Source: Pseudomonas sp. B33.4 (lineage in GTDB: Bacteria > Pseudomonadota > Gammaproteobacteria > Pseudomonadales > Pseudomonadaceae). From it: a stretch of 64,000 bases of DNA. Made by a program: the position numbers and the translations under genes. Below, in pieces: positions 1 through 8,733 of this stretch. Positions within the stretch are counted from its first letter, which is position 1. Each line of letters begins with the position of its first letter. The stretch spans positions 5,013,001 through 5,077,000 of the forward strand of contig NZ_CP140706.1 of NCBI RefSeq assembly GCF_034555375.1, in the 5' to 3' direction. Below the pieces are notes generated by a model. That model was not told where the DNA came from. It saw only the letters and a program-made list of their open reading frames with translations, and did not search any database.

Positions 1-313
1 ATTGTGGGTCGCGCGACGGGGAGAGATTGTTGCCGCGTTGTGCTTGCGGCCAGTGTCCGGCGGGCAATGGTTGACCGGGCTGTTTGTGGATCCGGGGTGT
101 CGTGAACAGGGCGTTGCCGCACAATTGATCGCAGCAGCGGTGCAGGATGTGAGCGAGCCGGTGTGGCTGTTCTGTCATCCTGATTTGCGTGAGTTTTATG
201 AGCGACGCGGGTTCACGTTCGATCCGGCGCTGCCGCAAGCGATGGCAGAGCGATTGAGCCGGTATGCGCGGAGCAAGCCGATGATTGCTATGGAGCTGGC
301 CCCTTCAATCTGA
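1..313 (+). CDS. GNAT-type N-acetyltransferase, C-terminal part (cut by window edge)
   Basis: Only the last ~103 residues are present; the frame is open to the window edge, so the start lies upstream. The fragment reads as the second half of a GNAT fold: a strand (IVAALCLRPVSGGQWLTGLF), then VDPGCREQGVAAQLIAAAV, which fits the acetyl-CoA-binding motif A (here R-x-x-G-V-A in place of the usual Q/R-x-x-G-x-G/A), and a late FYERRGF motif typical of the family's C-terminal strand. Substrate cannot be told. It ends just before a REPIN-like repeat and converges with the deformylase gene. Family is fairly sure, function unknown. Confidence 0.7.
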   Translation, partial: LWVARRGEIVAALCLRPVSGGQWLTGLFVDPGCREQGVAAQLIAAAVQDVSEPVWLFCHPDLREFYERRGFTFDPALPQAMAERLSRYARSKPMIAMELAPSI

Positions 314-323
314 CGCAAAACCT

Positions 324-412
324 TGTAGGAGTGAGCCTGCTCGCGATAGCGGTATGTCAGTCACCGAAAATGTCACTGACAGACCGCTATCGCGAGCAGG
401 CTCACTCCTACA
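324..412. repeat. Paired palindromic repeat (REPIN-like), family A
   Basis: TGTAGGAGTGAGCCTGCTCG opens the element and its reverse complement closes it, with a ~30-base centre between. Same family at 26671-26760, 36010-36099 and 58345-58434. It sits between two convergent genes, where the hairpin could act as a bidirectional transcription or decay barrier (inference). Confidence 0.85.
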
Positions 413-435
413 GGGGGTAGTGGTGTTCTCGGGGA

Positions 436-975
436 TCAGTCGTCGGCTGTGGGATCGAGATCCGGAAACATCACTTCGGTAAAACCGAACTTGCTGAAAT
501 CGGTGATCCGCGACGGATACAAGCGGCCGATCAGGTGATCGCACTCGTGCTGCACAACGCGCGCGTGGAAGCCCGAAGCAGTGCGCACAACCGGCTCACC
601 CTTCGGATCAAACCCTTCATAGCGAATCTGCTGATAACGCTCCACCGCGCCACGCAAACCCGGTACCGACAAACAGCCTTCAAAGCCCTCTTCCGTCAGC
701 GGACTCAGCGGCGTGATCAGCGGATTGATCAGGATCGTCTGCGGCACCGCTTCAGCGTCCGGGTAACGTTCGCTGTGTTCGAATCCAAAGATCACCAATT
801 GCAGATCGACGCCGATTTGCGGCGCAGCCAGGCCAACGCCACCGACGCTTTCCATGGTCTGGAACATGTCGTCGATCAGTTGCCACAACTCAGGGCTGTC
901 GAACATCTCGGCCGGCACTGGCGGGGCGATGCGCAGCAGGCGCTCGTCGCCCATTTTCAGAATTTCACGGATCAT
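436..975 (-). CDS. def: Peptide deformylase (second paralogue type)
   Basis: Metallo-hydrolase that removes the N-formyl group from nascent proteins. All three deformylase motifs are visible in this 179-residue protein: [10 protein letters not shown] (about residues 46-55), EGCLS (99-103, metal-ligand Cys101) and HECDH (143-147, metal-ligand His143 and His147, catalytic Glu144). The C-terminus is short and lacks the longer helix of E. coli Def. Pseudomonas usually has another def next to fmt, so this is probably the accessory copy; that gene is not in the window. The start lies 2 bases after the stop of the upstream brkB-like gene, so translation is probably coupled. Confidence 0.93.
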   Translation of the reverse strand: MIREILKMGDERLLRIAPPVPAEMFDSPELWQLIDDMFQTMESVGGVGLAAPQIGVDLQLVIFGFEHSERYPDAEAVPQTILINPLITPLSPLTEEGFEGCLSVPGLRGAVERYQQIRYEGFDPKGEPVVRTASGFHARVVQHECDHLIGRLYPSRITDFSKFGFTEVMFPDLDPTADD

Positions 976-977
976 GA

Positions 978-1928
978 TCAGACTTCGTCAGTGTCCGGCT
1001 TGAGCGAATGATCGCGACCCAGGCCCGAGACGTGTTGTTTGGGATGCTCATCGAGTTCGCCGGGGACTTTTTCACCCGGGTCCTTGCCCTCGCTGGACAT
1101 GTGCTCGATCACCGCATTCATCTCCGCGCCGAGCAGCAACACAGCGGCAGAAATATAGAAGTACAGCAACAGCACGATGATCGCCCCGATGCTGCCATAC
1201 ATCGCGTTGTAGTTGGCGAAGGTTTTCACGTAGAACGCGAAACCCAGTGAGGCGATGATCCACACCACCACCGCCAATACCGAACCGGGTGTGATGAAGC
1301 GGAATTCCTGTTTGACGTCGGGCATCACGTAGTAGATCAGTGCCACGGCGACCATCATCAGAATCACGATCACCGGCCAGCGCGCGATGGTCCACACGGT
1401 GACGATGAAGTCTTCCAGTCCCACCTGCGCGGCAATCCAGCCCATGACTTGCGGCCCGAGCACCATCAGCGCGGCGGCCACCAGCAGCATCCCGGCAATG
1501 CCGACGGTGTAGAAAATCGACAATGGGAAGCGCTTCCAGACCGGTCGGCCTTCGACCACGTCGTACGCCGCGTTCATCGCACTCATCATCAAGCGCACAC
1601 CGGCGGATGCGGTGTACAGGGCGATCACGATACCGACTGAAAGCAGGCCACCCTTGGACTGCTGCAACTGATCGATCACCGGATTGACCTGTTCCAGTGC
1701 TTGCGGTGGCAAGACCAGTTCCGATTGCAGGCGCAGCCAGGAAAAGAAGTCCGGCAAGTGCAGGAAACCGATCAAGGCAATCAGAAACAGAATGAACGGG
1801 AACAGCGAGAACAGCATCTGGTAGGCCAGTGCCGAGGCGTAGGTCGACATTTCGTCGTCGACGAATTCAGTGACCGTGCGCATCATCACCCGATGCAGGG
1901 GCAGACCTTTCATGTCTGGAAATATCAT
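978..1928 (-). CDS. YihY/BrkB-family inner-membrane protein
   Basis: A 316-residue integral membrane protein. An N-terminal amphipathic stretch is followed by about six hydrophobic segments, beginning with [19 protein letters not shown] near residue 30 and ending with [25 protein letters not shown] near 255. The [13 protein letters not shown] signature and the charged, disordered C-terminal tail are typical of the YihY/virulence factor BrkB family (once mislabelled RNase BN). The transported substrate or role is not established for the family. Start chosen because AGGAG lies 8-10 bases upstream of the ATG. First gene of a two-gene unit with def. Confidence 0.9.
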   Translation of the reverse strand: MIFPDMKGLPLHRVMMRTVTEFVDDEMSTYASALAYQMLFSLFPFILFLIALIGFLHLPDFFSWLRLQSELVLPPQALEQVNPVIDQLQQSKGGLLSVGIVIALYTASAGVRLMMSAMNAAYDVVEGRPVWKRFPLSIFYTVGIAGMLLVAAALMVLGPQVMGWIAAQVGLEDFIVTVWTIARWPVIVILMMVAVALIYYVMPDVKQEFRFITPGSVLAVVVWIIASLGFAFYVKTFANYNAMYGSIGAIIVLLLYFYISAAVLLLGAEMNAVIEHMSSEGKDPGEKVPGELDEHPKQHVSGLGRDHSLKPDTDEV

Positions 1929-2041
1929 TCGCGTCTCCTTTCGCCGCAGTACAGGTTTGAAGTCGTGGCGACTCAGGGGCCGTTTTTTACATCAAGGTAG
2001 CCTGTTTGGCGAACCTTGCCGGGTGTCAGCAGGATTTCGAC

Positions 2042-2068
2042 ACAAAAACGGCCATCCTTGGATGGCCG
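2042..2068 (-). terminator. Rho-independent terminator of the csbD gene
   Basis: CGGCCATCC-TTGG-ATGGCCG hairpin; read on the minus strand it is followed by a T run. It lies 26 bases past the csbD stop codon. Confidence 0.75.
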
Positions 2069-2093
2069 CTCGTGTATTTCGTTCAAGGCTGGA

Positions 2094-2285
2094 TTACGCC
2101 TTGTCGACGCCTTTTTTGACGGCGTCTTTGGCTTTGCCGACCGCTTGCTGGGCTTCGCCTTTTTTCTCTTGAACCTTGCCTTCGGCCTGCAGCTTGGTGT
2201 TATCGGTGGCTTTGCCGACGCCTTGCTTGACGTTACCGACCGCTTCGTTGGCCATGCCCTTTACTTTATCGCCTGTGCTACTCAT
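2094..2285 (-). CDS. CsbD-family small stress protein
   Basis: A 63-residue, very hydrophilic protein rich in Lys, Ala, Gly and Gln, with repeated short amphipathic units (NEAVGNVKQGVGKA, KGEAQQAVGKAKDAVKKG). This is the CsbD composition and layout. Family members are small abundant proteins induced by general stress or stationary phase, with no known enzymatic activity. AAGGAGAAACACC precedes the ATG, a strong ribosome site. Monocistronic with its own terminator. Assignment to the family is confident, molecular role unknown. Confidence 0.85.
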   Translation of the reverse strand: MSSTGDKVKGMANEAVGNVKQGVGKATDNTKLQAEGKVQEKKGEAQQAVGKAKDAVKKGVDKA

Positions 2286-2482
2286 GGTGTTTCTCCTTGG
2301 TGCATTAAGGGGGAAAAGTCAGTACGTAATGATTGACTGGCCGGGTTTGCGCCAAGTTTCATTTATTTTCGGGGGTTCATTTCGTCGCGGCGTGCAGGTT
2401 GGGCTTTATGTTTGCTGCCCAACCCACGAGAATGCCCACCATATAGGCGCCACGCGCCAGGAACCGATCCCGCAGGAATGTT

Positions 2483-2860
2483 ATGAAACTCGATAAAACG
2501 CAGGCCATCGCCCGACGCAACAAGGAACTGGGCGGCGCTGTGCTCGGCACCAACAACTGCCACTTCGCCGAACTGAACCGTAACCGCAACATCTGGTGGT
2601 TCGATCTGCCCGTGTCGCGACTGGCGATCGGTCAGTACGAGTGGATTCACCTGCTGATGCACACCCCGGCCACCGACGAGTTGCTGCACCTGAAGGTGCC
2701 GACGGTGTTTTTGCGTGAAAAGCTCGAAGGGCTGGTGATTCGCAATGAAGGCAAGCGCAAGGCGGCGTTGAGCCTGGAGTTGAGCGCGGACAAGGATTCG
2801 TATCTGCAGGACATGCGCCCGGCGGGGACTAACGTGAATTTTGCGCCGTTTCGTCAGTAG
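2483..2860 (+). CDS. Conserved hypothetical protein (125 aa)
   Basis: I do not recognise a named domain. The protein is soluble, with no signal peptide or membrane segment. It begins MKLDKTQAIARRNKELGGAV and carries an aromatic centre (NIWWFDLP, YEWIHLLMH). AGGA sits 8 bases before the ATG and codon use matches the neighbours, so it is a real gene. The layout resembles small Pseudomonas proteins annotated only as hypothetical. It ends directly at a long family D repeat and stands alone between csbD and fadD1, so context gives no hint of function. Confidence 0.7.
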   Translation: MKLDKTQAIARRNKELGGAVLGTNNCHFAELNRNRNIWWFDLPVSRLAIGQYEWIHLLMHTPATDELLHLKVPTVFLREKLEGLVIRNEGKRKAALSLELSADKDSYLQDMRPAGTNVNFAPFRQ

Positions 2861-3007
2861 CCCTCACCCTAACCCTCTCCCAGAGGGAGAGGGGACTGAC
2901 CGAGGTGTTCAGGCGAGATACACCGACCTGAGATATCGAGTCGAACTCAGGTCTTGGACTGCACGCGATCGGCTCCCTCTCCCTCGGGAGAGGGCTGGGG
3001 TGAGGGG
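2861..3007. repeat. Long intergenic inverted repeat, family D
   Basis: Begins CCCTCACCCTAACCCTCTCC and ends with the inverse, ...GAGAGGGCTGGGGTGAGGGG, around a core containing GAGGTGTT and GACCTGA half-palindromes. Related copies lie at 8502, 15665, 24215, 40458, 48701, 48879 and 55879. Every copy is intergenic. Confidence 0.85.
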
Positions 3008-3049
3008 TAGGCTCAACGCGAAATCCAAGCCCTGCCCCGCCCCAACAAA

Positions 3050-3075
3050 AAGCCCCGCATCTGCGGGGCTTTTTG
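3050..3075 (-). terminator. Rho-independent terminator downstream of fadD1
   Basis: AAAAAGCCCCGCATCTGCGGGGCTTTTT: a GC-rich 7-8 bp stem with a T run on either strand, ending a few bases from the fadD1 stop codon. It may serve both directions. Confidence 0.85.
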
Positions 3076-3077
3076 TT

Positions 3078-4775
3078 TTAAGCGGCGGACTTGGCCTTGA
3101 TCTTTTTCAGCTCTTCATCCCGCAGCTCGCGACGCAGGATCTTGCCGACGTTGGTGGTCGGCAGCGCGTCGCGGAACTCCACCGAACGCGGCACCTTGTA
3201 GCCAGTGACGTTGGCCCGCATGTGCTCCATCACCGTTTCCTTGGTCAGCGTCACGCCCGGTTTGGCGACGATGAAAATCTTGATCGCCTCGCCCGACTTC
3301 TCGTCCGGCACGCCGATGGCCGCGCACTGCAACACACCCGGCAAGGTCGCCAGCACGTCTTCCAGTTCGTTCGGGTAGACGTTGAAACCGGAGACCAGAA
3401 TCATGTCTTTCTTGCGATCGACAATGCGCATGTAGCCGTCCGGCTGGATCAGCGCGATATCGCCAGTCTTGAGCCAGCCTTCGCTGTCGAGCATTTCATC
3501 GGTGGCTTCCTGACGCTGCCAGTAGCCCTTCATCACTTGCGGACCCTTGACGCACAGCTCGCCGATTTCACCCAGCGGCTGCTCGACACCAGCATCGTCG
3601 ATGACTTTGCACAGGGTCGATGGCACTGGAATGCCGATGGTGCCGATCTGGATGTGCTGAATCGGGTTGACCGTGGCCACCGGGCTGGTTTCGGTCATGC
3701 CGTAACCTTCGCAGATGGCGCAACCAGTGACCGCTTTCCAGCGCTCGGCAGCAGCCAGTTGCAGGGCCATGCCGCCGGACAAGGTGACTTTCAGCGCGGA
3801 GAAATCCAGCTTGCGGAAACCTTCGTTGTTGCACAGCGCCACGAACAGCGTGTTGAGGCCGACAAAACCGCTGAACTTCCACTTCGACAGCTCCTTGACC
3901 ATCGCTGGCAGGTCGCGCGGATTGCTGATCAGGATGTTGTGGTTGCCGATCAGCATCATCGCCATGCAATGAAAGGTGAACGCATAAATGTGGTACAGCG
4001 GCAGCGGCGTGATCAGGATCTCGCAACCTTCATTGAGGTTGGAACCCATCAGCGCTTTGCACTGCAACATGTTGGCGACGAGGTTGCGATGAGTGAGCAT
4101 TGCGCCCTTGGCCACGCCAGTGGTGCCGCCGGTGTATTGCAGCACCGCGACATCGCCGCTGTCCGGGTTGGCTTCGGCCACAGGCTGGCCCTGGCCCTTG
4201 CTCAGCACGTCGTTGAACTTGACGGCTTTTGGCAAGTGATAGGCCGGGACCATTTTCTTCACGTACTTGATGACGCTGTTGATCAGCAAGCGCTTGATCG
4301 GTGGCAACAGGTCGGCGACTTCAGTGACGATGACGTGTTTGACGCCGGTTTTCGGCACCACGGCTTCGGCCAGATGTGCCATGTTCGCCAGGCAAACCAG
4401 GGCTTTGGCACCGGAGTCGTTGAATTGGTGTTCCATTTCCCGCGCGGTGTACAGCGGGTTGGTGTTGACCACGATCAGCCCGGCGCGAATCGCACCGAAG
4501 ACGGCCACCGGGTACTGCAGAACGTTGGGCAGTTGCACGGCGATTCGATCGCCGGGCTGCAAATCGGTATGCTGTTGCAGATACGCGGCAAACGCACCGG
4601 ACAATTCGTACAATTCACCGTAGGTGATTGTCTTGCCCAGGTTGCTGAAAGCCGGTTTGTTGGCGAAGCGTTGGCAGGATTGCTTCAACACTGCCTGAAT
4701 GTTCGGATACTCGTCCGGATTGATGTCGGCAGCAATTCCAGCCGGGTATTTATCCTTCCAAAAGTCTTCGATCAT
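3078..4775 (-). CDS. fadD1: Long-chain fatty-acid-CoA ligase FadD1
   Basis: Activates free fatty acids to acyl-CoA using ATP and CoA, the entry step to beta-oxidation, at the inner face of the cytoplasmic membrane. The 565-residue protein has the full ANL-superfamily set: P-loop YTGGTTGVAKG near residues 212-222, GYGMTETSP near 358, the hinge region VDRKKDMILVSGFNVYP, and a C-terminal GKILRREL with the catalytic lysine. GAGGAG lies about 9-13 bases upstream of the ATG. It follows fadD2 in tandem, as PA3299/PA3300 do in P. aeruginosa, separated here by a 347-base gap with a repeat, so it probably has its own promoter. The two paralogues differ in chain-length use in Pseudomonas (known). Confidence 0.95.
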   Translation of the reverse strand: MIEDFWKDKYPAGIAADINPDEYPNIQAVLKQSCQRFANKPAFSNLGKTITYGELYELSGAFAAYLQQHTDLQPGDRIAVQLPNVLQYPVAVFGAIRAGLIVVNTNPLYTAREMEHQFNDSGAKALVCLANMAHLAEAVVPKTGVKHVIVTEVADLLPPIKRLLINSVIKYVKKMVPAYHLPKAVKFNDVLSKGQGQPVAEANPDSGDVAVLQYTGGTTGVAKGAMLTHRNLVANMLQCKALMGSNLNEGCEILITPLPLYHIYAFTFHCMAMMLIGNHNILISNPRDLPAMVKELSKWKFSGFVGLNTLFVALCNNEGFRKLDFSALKVTLSGGMALQLAAAERWKAVTGCAICEGYGMTETSPVATVNPIQHIQIGTIGIPVPSTLCKVIDDAGVEQPLGEIGELCVKGPQVMKGYWQRQEATDEMLDSEGWLKTGDIALIQPDGYMRIVDRKKDMILVSGFNVYPNELEDVLATLPGVLQCAAIGVPDEKSGEAIKIFIVAKPGVTLTKETVMEHMRANVTGYKVPRSVEFRDALPTTNVGKILRRELRDEELKKIKAKSAA

Positions 4776-5034
4776 GGAAGCCCACTCCTCAGCAACGCGA
4801 ATTCTTCACCGCATTTGATGCGATTATTATTGGTGTGTGTTTGGTATTGGTGAATCTGGCTTTTACATAGGCCGAGAAGTCACAAAGCGCGCCGAGAGTA
4901 GCAGCTTTGCCAAGGGTCGACTAGAGCCAAAAGCGGCCCCTACAGTCATTATTATGACTCAAGACTACCAAGCAGTCATTTTAGAGCAAAAATCCTAGAT
5001 CACCTTGAAAGCCCCGGTTTTCGTGGACTTAAAG
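4776..5034. other. Intergenic gap between fadD2 and fadD1
   Basis: Upstream region of fadD1 with locally lower G+C (around GATTATTATTGG near 4822 and CATTATTATGACTC near 4948). No coding frame with a credible start and no clear operator were seen; it probably holds the fadD1 promoter. Confidence 0.5.
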
Positions 5035-5110
5035 CAAAAGATCGCAGCCTTCGGCAGCTCCTACAGGAAATGCATTCCAAGGTAGGAGCTGCCAAAGGCT
5101 GCGATCTTTG
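5035..5110. repeat. Paired palindromic repeat, family B (inverted variant)
   Basis: CAAAAGATCGCAGCCTTCGG ... GCTCCTACA, a short centre, then GTAGGAGCTGCCAAAGGCTG CGATCTTTG. The two arms are arranged inside-out relative to the other family B copies: the TGTAGGAG ends face each other here. Confidence 0.8.
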
Positions 5111-5122
5111 TGTTTTTGACTT

Positions 5123-6811
5123 TTACGCGATATCGCGCAACTCGCGCCGCAGAATTTTCCCGACAGGCGTCATCGGCAATGACTCACGCAACACGATGTG
5201 TTTCGGCACTTTGTACGCGGTGAAATTCTCTTTGCAATAGGCCTTGAGCTCTTCGAGGCTGACCCCGGTTTCCCGCGCCACCACAAACAGCTTCACCGCC
5301 TCTCCCGAACGCTCGTCCGGCACACCGATCACCGCGCAATTGGCGACTTTCGGATGGGCCATGACCACGTCTTCGATTTCATTTGGATAAACGTTGAAAC
5401 CGGAGACGATGATCATGTCCTTCTTGCGATCGACGATGCGCACGAAACCGTCCGGATCGATCACCGCAATATCGCCGGACTTGAACCAGCCCTCGGCATC
5501 CAGCACTTCGGCCGTGGCTTCAGGTTTGTGCCAATAACCTTTCATGATCTGCGGGCCCTTGATGCACAACTCGCCACGCTCACCCATCGGCTGCTCGACA
5601 CCGTCATCGTTGATGACTTTGAGCAACGTGCCCGGTACCGGCAAACCGACGGTGCCCAGCCGCGACTGATCGCCGTACGGATTGGTGCAGGCCACCGGTG
5701 AAGTTTCAGTCAGACCGTAACCTTCGGTGATGCGGCATCCGGTCATCTGCTCCCAGCGCTCGGCGGTGGCTTTGACCAGCGCGGTGCCGCCGGAGTTGGT
5801 GAGTTTCAGGCTGGAGAAATCGAGGGTCTTGAAGTCCGGGTGATCCATCAGTGCCACGAACAAGGTATTCAAGCCCAGCAGTGCCGAGAAGCGCCAGTTC
5901 TTCAGCTCCTTGATGAAACCGGCAATGTCGCGCGGGTTGGTGATCAGCACGTTGTGGTTGCCGGAAACCATCATGCACATGCAATTCGCGGTGAAGGCAT
6001 AGATGTGATACAGCGGCAGCGGCGCGATCATCACTTCCTGGCCTTCGCGCAACAGCGGCTGGCCGTCCGGGCCGAGTTGTGCGAGGCAGGCGCGCACTTG
6101 CTGCATGTTCGCCACCAGGTTGCCGTGGGTCAGCATCGCGCCCTTCGCCAGCCCGGTGGTGCCGCCGGTGTATTGCAGCACGGCGATGTCGTCGAGGCCG
6201 ACCTTCAGCGGCTTGATCCCCAGACCGCGGCCCATGCGCAACGCGCTCTTGAAGGAAATCGCCTGCGGCAGCGAATACGCCGGGACCATTTTCTTCACTT
6301 TGCTGACCACGGTGTTGACCAGCCAGCCTTTGGCGGTGGGCATCAAGTCGCCCATCTTCGCTTCGATCAGGTATTGAATGTCGGTATCGGGCAGCACTTC
6401 CTGGACTTTCTGGCCGAACATATTCAAGTACACCAGCGCCCGTGCGCCGGAATCCTTGAACTGGTGGCGCATCTCCCGTGCGGTGTACAGCGGGTTGGTG
6501 TTGACCACGATCAATCCGGCGCGCAAGGCACCGAACACGGCAATCGGGTAATGCAGGACGTTGGGCATCTGCACCGCGATGCGATCGCCCGGCACCAGAT
6601 CGGTATGCGCTTGCAGGTAACCGGCGAACGCAGCGCTCTGGCGTTCGAGTTCGGCGTAGGTCAGGGTGATGCCCATGTTGCTGAATGCCGGGCGGTCGGC
6701 GAACTTCTTGCAGGAACGCTCGAACACCTCGATCACCGACTTGAACTCACCCATGTCGATGTCCAGCGGTACGCCGGCCGGGCGTTTATCGTTCCAGAAA
6801 TCAGGTTGCAT
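5123..6811 (-). CDS. fadD2: Long-chain fatty-acid-CoA ligase FadD2
   Basis: Paralogue of FadD1, same reaction. Motifs seen: YTGGTTGLAKG near residues 215-225, GYGLTETSP near 360, DRKKDMIIVSGFNVYPNE, and the C-terminal GKILRREL. The frame stays open 16 codons further upstream, but I chose the ATG at 6811 (562 residues) because AGAGGA lies about 9 bases before it, and because the MQPDFWNDKRP start lines up with FadD1's MIEDFWKDKYP. The leader reads AAGAACAATG, an AAnAAnAA pattern overlapping the start codon, so Hfq/Crc control is possible but unproven. It is divergent from the hydrolase gene at 7012. Confidence 0.94.
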   Translation of the reverse strand: MQPDFWNDKRPAGVPLDIDMGEFKSVIEVFERSCKKFADRPAFSNMGITLTYAELERQSAAFAGYLQAHTDLVPGDRIAVQMPNVLHYPIAVFGALRAGLIVVNTNPLYTAREMRHQFKDSGARALVYLNMFGQKVQEVLPDTDIQYLIEAKMGDLMPTAKGWLVNTVVSKVKKMVPAYSLPQAISFKSALRMGRGLGIKPLKVGLDDIAVLQYTGGTTGLAKGAMLTHGNLVANMQQVRACLAQLGPDGQPLLREGQEVMIAPLPLYHIYAFTANCMCMMVSGNHNVLITNPRDIAGFIKELKNWRFSALLGLNTLFVALMDHPDFKTLDFSSLKLTNSGGTALVKATAERWEQMTGCRITEGYGLTETSPVACTNPYGDQSRLGTVGLPVPGTLLKVINDDGVEQPMGERGELCIKGPQIMKGYWHKPEATAEVLDAEGWFKSGDIAVIDPDGFVRIVDRKKDMIIVSGFNVYPNEIEDVVMAHPKVANCAVIGVPDERSGEAVKLFVVARETGVSLEELKAYCKENFTAYKVPKHIVLRESLPMTPVGKILRRELRDIA

Positions 6812-7011
6812 TGTTCTTGTCCTCTTTACCTGAGCCGATCCGGGGCCGCTTTCTGTCATTTCTGAAAAAGCGGAGCTTCACGGACACTAGCAGTTATGGC
6901 CATTGAGGCAAATATGGACAAAGCCGTCATTGATCGTGTGAATCTTCCTGCCGTGGCGTGGGCTGATCAGACGCGCTATACAATGTTCCGACTCTGAGCA
7001 AAGGAAGCGCC

Positions 7012-7956
7012 ATGATCCACGACACCCTATGGCTGGACGCGAGTGACCGCAGCCGCCTGTTCGTCAATCAATGGCTGCCGGCGGCGCCGCTGAAAGCGGT
7101 GATCCTGCTGGCCCACGGTATGGCCGAACACAGCGGCCGTTATGCCCGTTTGGCTGACACGTTTTGCGACAAAGGATATGGCGTGTATGCCCCGGATTTG
7201 CGCGGACATGGCAAAACCGCCAATCACGGCACCCTCGGCCACTTCGCCGATGACGATGGCTGGTGCAAAGTGCTCGGCGATTTGGCCAGCCTCAATCAAC
7301 ACCTCGGCCAGCAGCACCCCGGCGTGCCGATCATCCTGTTGGGGCACAGCATGGGCAGCTACATCGCCCAAGGTTATTTGCTGCATCACAGCGCCAGTCT
7401 GCACGGAGCGATACTCAGCGGTTCCAATTTTCAGCCCGTTGCGCTGTATCGCGCTGCGCGGCAGATCGCCCGCCTGGAGAAACTGCGTCAAGGTGGCAAG
7501 GGCCGCAGTGCGCTGATCGAGTGGCTGTCGTTCGGCTCGTTCAATAACAAGTTCAAACCTGCGCGCACACCGTTCGACTGGCTGAGCCGCGACCCGGCCG
7601 AGGTCGACCTGTACGCCAACGACCCGCTGTGTGGCTTTCGCTGCACCAATCAACTGTGGATCGACCTGCTCGGCGGCTTGCAGCAGATCAGCAAAGCGTC
7701 CAATCTCGCCCAGATCGACCCGGGCCTGCCGCTGCTGGTAATCGGCGGTGAATGTGATCCGGTGAGTGAAGGCAAGCGTCTGACAGATCTGGCCAATGCG
7801 TTACGCACGGCCGGCAGCCAGCACCTGCAACTGCAGATCTACCCGCAGGCGCGGCACGAATTGTTCAACGAAACCAACCGCGACGAAGTGATCGCTGATG
7901 TGCTGGCCTGGATCGATCAGGCCTTGAGCCATCCGCGCCCGCATCGCAGCGAATAA
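7012..7956 (+). CDS. Alpha/beta hydrolase, lysophospholipase/monoacylglycerol-lipase type
   Basis: A 314-residue hydrolase of the Hydrolase_4/S33 group. The oxyanion HGMAEH motif is at residues 35-40 and PDLRGHGKT at 61-69. The catalytic triad can be read as Ser113 in GHSMGS, Asp249 in GGECDPVS and His282 in QARHELFNE. HGxxEHxxRY is characteristic of monoacylglycerol lipases and PldB-like lysophospholipases. There is no signal peptide, so it is probably cytoplasmic. An AAAGGAAG ribosome site precedes the ATG. It is followed after 42 bases by the MaoC gene and is divergent from fadD2, the arrangement of PA3301-PA3302 in P. aeruginosa. Release of fatty acids for FadD is an inference from context. 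Confidence 0.88.
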   Translation: MIHDTLWLDASDRSRLFVNQWLPAAPLKAVILLAHGMAEHSGRYARLADTFCDKGYGVYAPDLRGHGKTANHGTLGHFADDDGWCKVLGDLASLNQHLGQQHPGVPIILLGHSMGSYIAQGYLLHHSASLHGAILSGSNFQPVALYRAARQIARLEKLRQGGKGRSALIEWLSFGSFNNKFKPARTPFDWLSRDPAEVDLYANDPLCGFRCTNQLWIDLLGGLQQISKASNLAQIDPGLPLLVIGGECDPVSEGKRLTDLANALRTAGSQHLQLQIYPQARHELFNETNRDEVIADVLAWIDQALSHPRPHRSE

Positions 7957-7998
7957 TTTTTTGTGGATTCACTGAATCCGTCACAGGAATCGAGACCG

Positions 7999-8469
7999 AT
8001 GACCCAGGTTACCAACATCCCTTACGAAGCCCTCGAAGTCGGCCAGACCGCCAGCTACAGCAAGACCGTCGAAGAGCGCGACATTCAATTGTTCGCCGCG
8101 ATGTCGGGCGACCACAACCCGGTGCACCTGGACGCCGAGTTCGCCGCCGCCAGCATGTTCAAGGAGCGAATCGCTCACGGTATGTTCAGCGGTGCGCTGA
8201 TCAGTGCCGCCGTTGCCTGCGAATTGCCTGGGCCGGGCACTATTTATATCGGTCAGCAGATGAGTTTTCAGAAGCCGGTGAAAATTGGCGACACGTTGAC
8301 CGTGCGTCTGGAGATTCTCGAGAAGCTGCCGAAGTTTCGAGTGCGCATTGCCACTCGCGTGTTCAACCAGAAGGATGAGCTGGTGGTGGATGGCGAGGCT
8401 GAGATTCTGGCGCCGCGTAAGCAGCAGACGGTGACGTTGCCGACTTTGCCGGCGATCAGCATTGGCTGA
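7999..8469 (+). CDS. phaJ: MaoC-like (R)-specific enoyl-CoA hydratase (PhaJ type)
   Basis: A single hot-dog domain of 156 residues. The hydratase-2 signature is complete: FAAMSGDHNPVHLD places the catalytic pair at Asp38 and His43, with a supporting serine in GMFSGALIS near 64. Such enzymes hydrate trans-2-enoyl-CoA to (R)-3-hydroxyacyl-CoA, linking beta-oxidation to polyhydroxyalkanoate synthesis. The frame extends 12 codons upstream to a GTG, but the ATG at 7999 gives the size usual for the family and has AGGA upstream. As I remember it, the P. aeruginosa homologue beside fadD2 is PA3302 (PhaJ1); the symbol is given on that basis. It could also act in another acyl-CoA pathway. Confidence 0.85.
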   Translation: MTQVTNIPYEALEVGQTASYSKTVEERDIQLFAAMSGDHNPVHLDAEFAAASMFKERIAHGMFSGALISAAVACELPGPGTIYIGQQMSFQKPVKIGDTLTVRLEILEKLPKFRVRIATRVFNQKDELVVDGEAEILAPRKQQTVTLPTLPAISIG

Positions 8470-8501
8470 TTGACTGGCGGGGTGTCAGGTAAAGCTTTCT
8501 C

Positions 8502-8661
8502 CCCCTCACCCCAGCCCTCTCCCCCAAGGGGGCGAGGGGAAAGGGAGCCGATCTCCGTGGTTTTCAGATCTTGAGTTCGACTGGATATTTCAGGTCGGCG
8601 TACCTCGAAAGAACACCCCGATCAGTCCCCTCTCCCTCTGGGAGAGGGTTAGGGTGAGGGG
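8502..8661. repeat. Long intergenic inverted repeat, family D
   Basis: CCCCTCACCCCAGCCCTCTC at one end and GAGAGGGTTAGGGTGAGGGG at the other, with a core holding TTGAGTTCGACTGGATATTT and CAGGTCGGCGTA. It fills the space between two convergent genes. Confidence 0.85.
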
Positions 8662-8688
8662 CTCTTGCTTTGGCTTTCCCCCAGACAT

Positions 8689-8720
8689 AAAAAAACGCCA
8701 GACTAGCTGGCGTTTTTTCT
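8689..8720 (-). terminator. Rho-independent terminator (convergent genes)
   Basis: AAAAAACGCCAGACTAGCTGGCGTTTTTT: an 8-bp stem with A and T runs on both sides, so it can end transcription from either direction. It lies 14 bases past the stop of the gene at 8734-9201. Confidence 0.85.
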
Positions 8721-8733
8721 ACCCGGTAAACGC

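Noticed and set aside
2841..4853. A 670-codon open frame on the plus strand opposite fadD1
   Set aside because: It is antisense to a clear acyl-CoA ligase. The translation is rich in His, Arg, Gln, Asp and Val, the usual mirror of high-GC third positions, and its start lies in a family D repeat.
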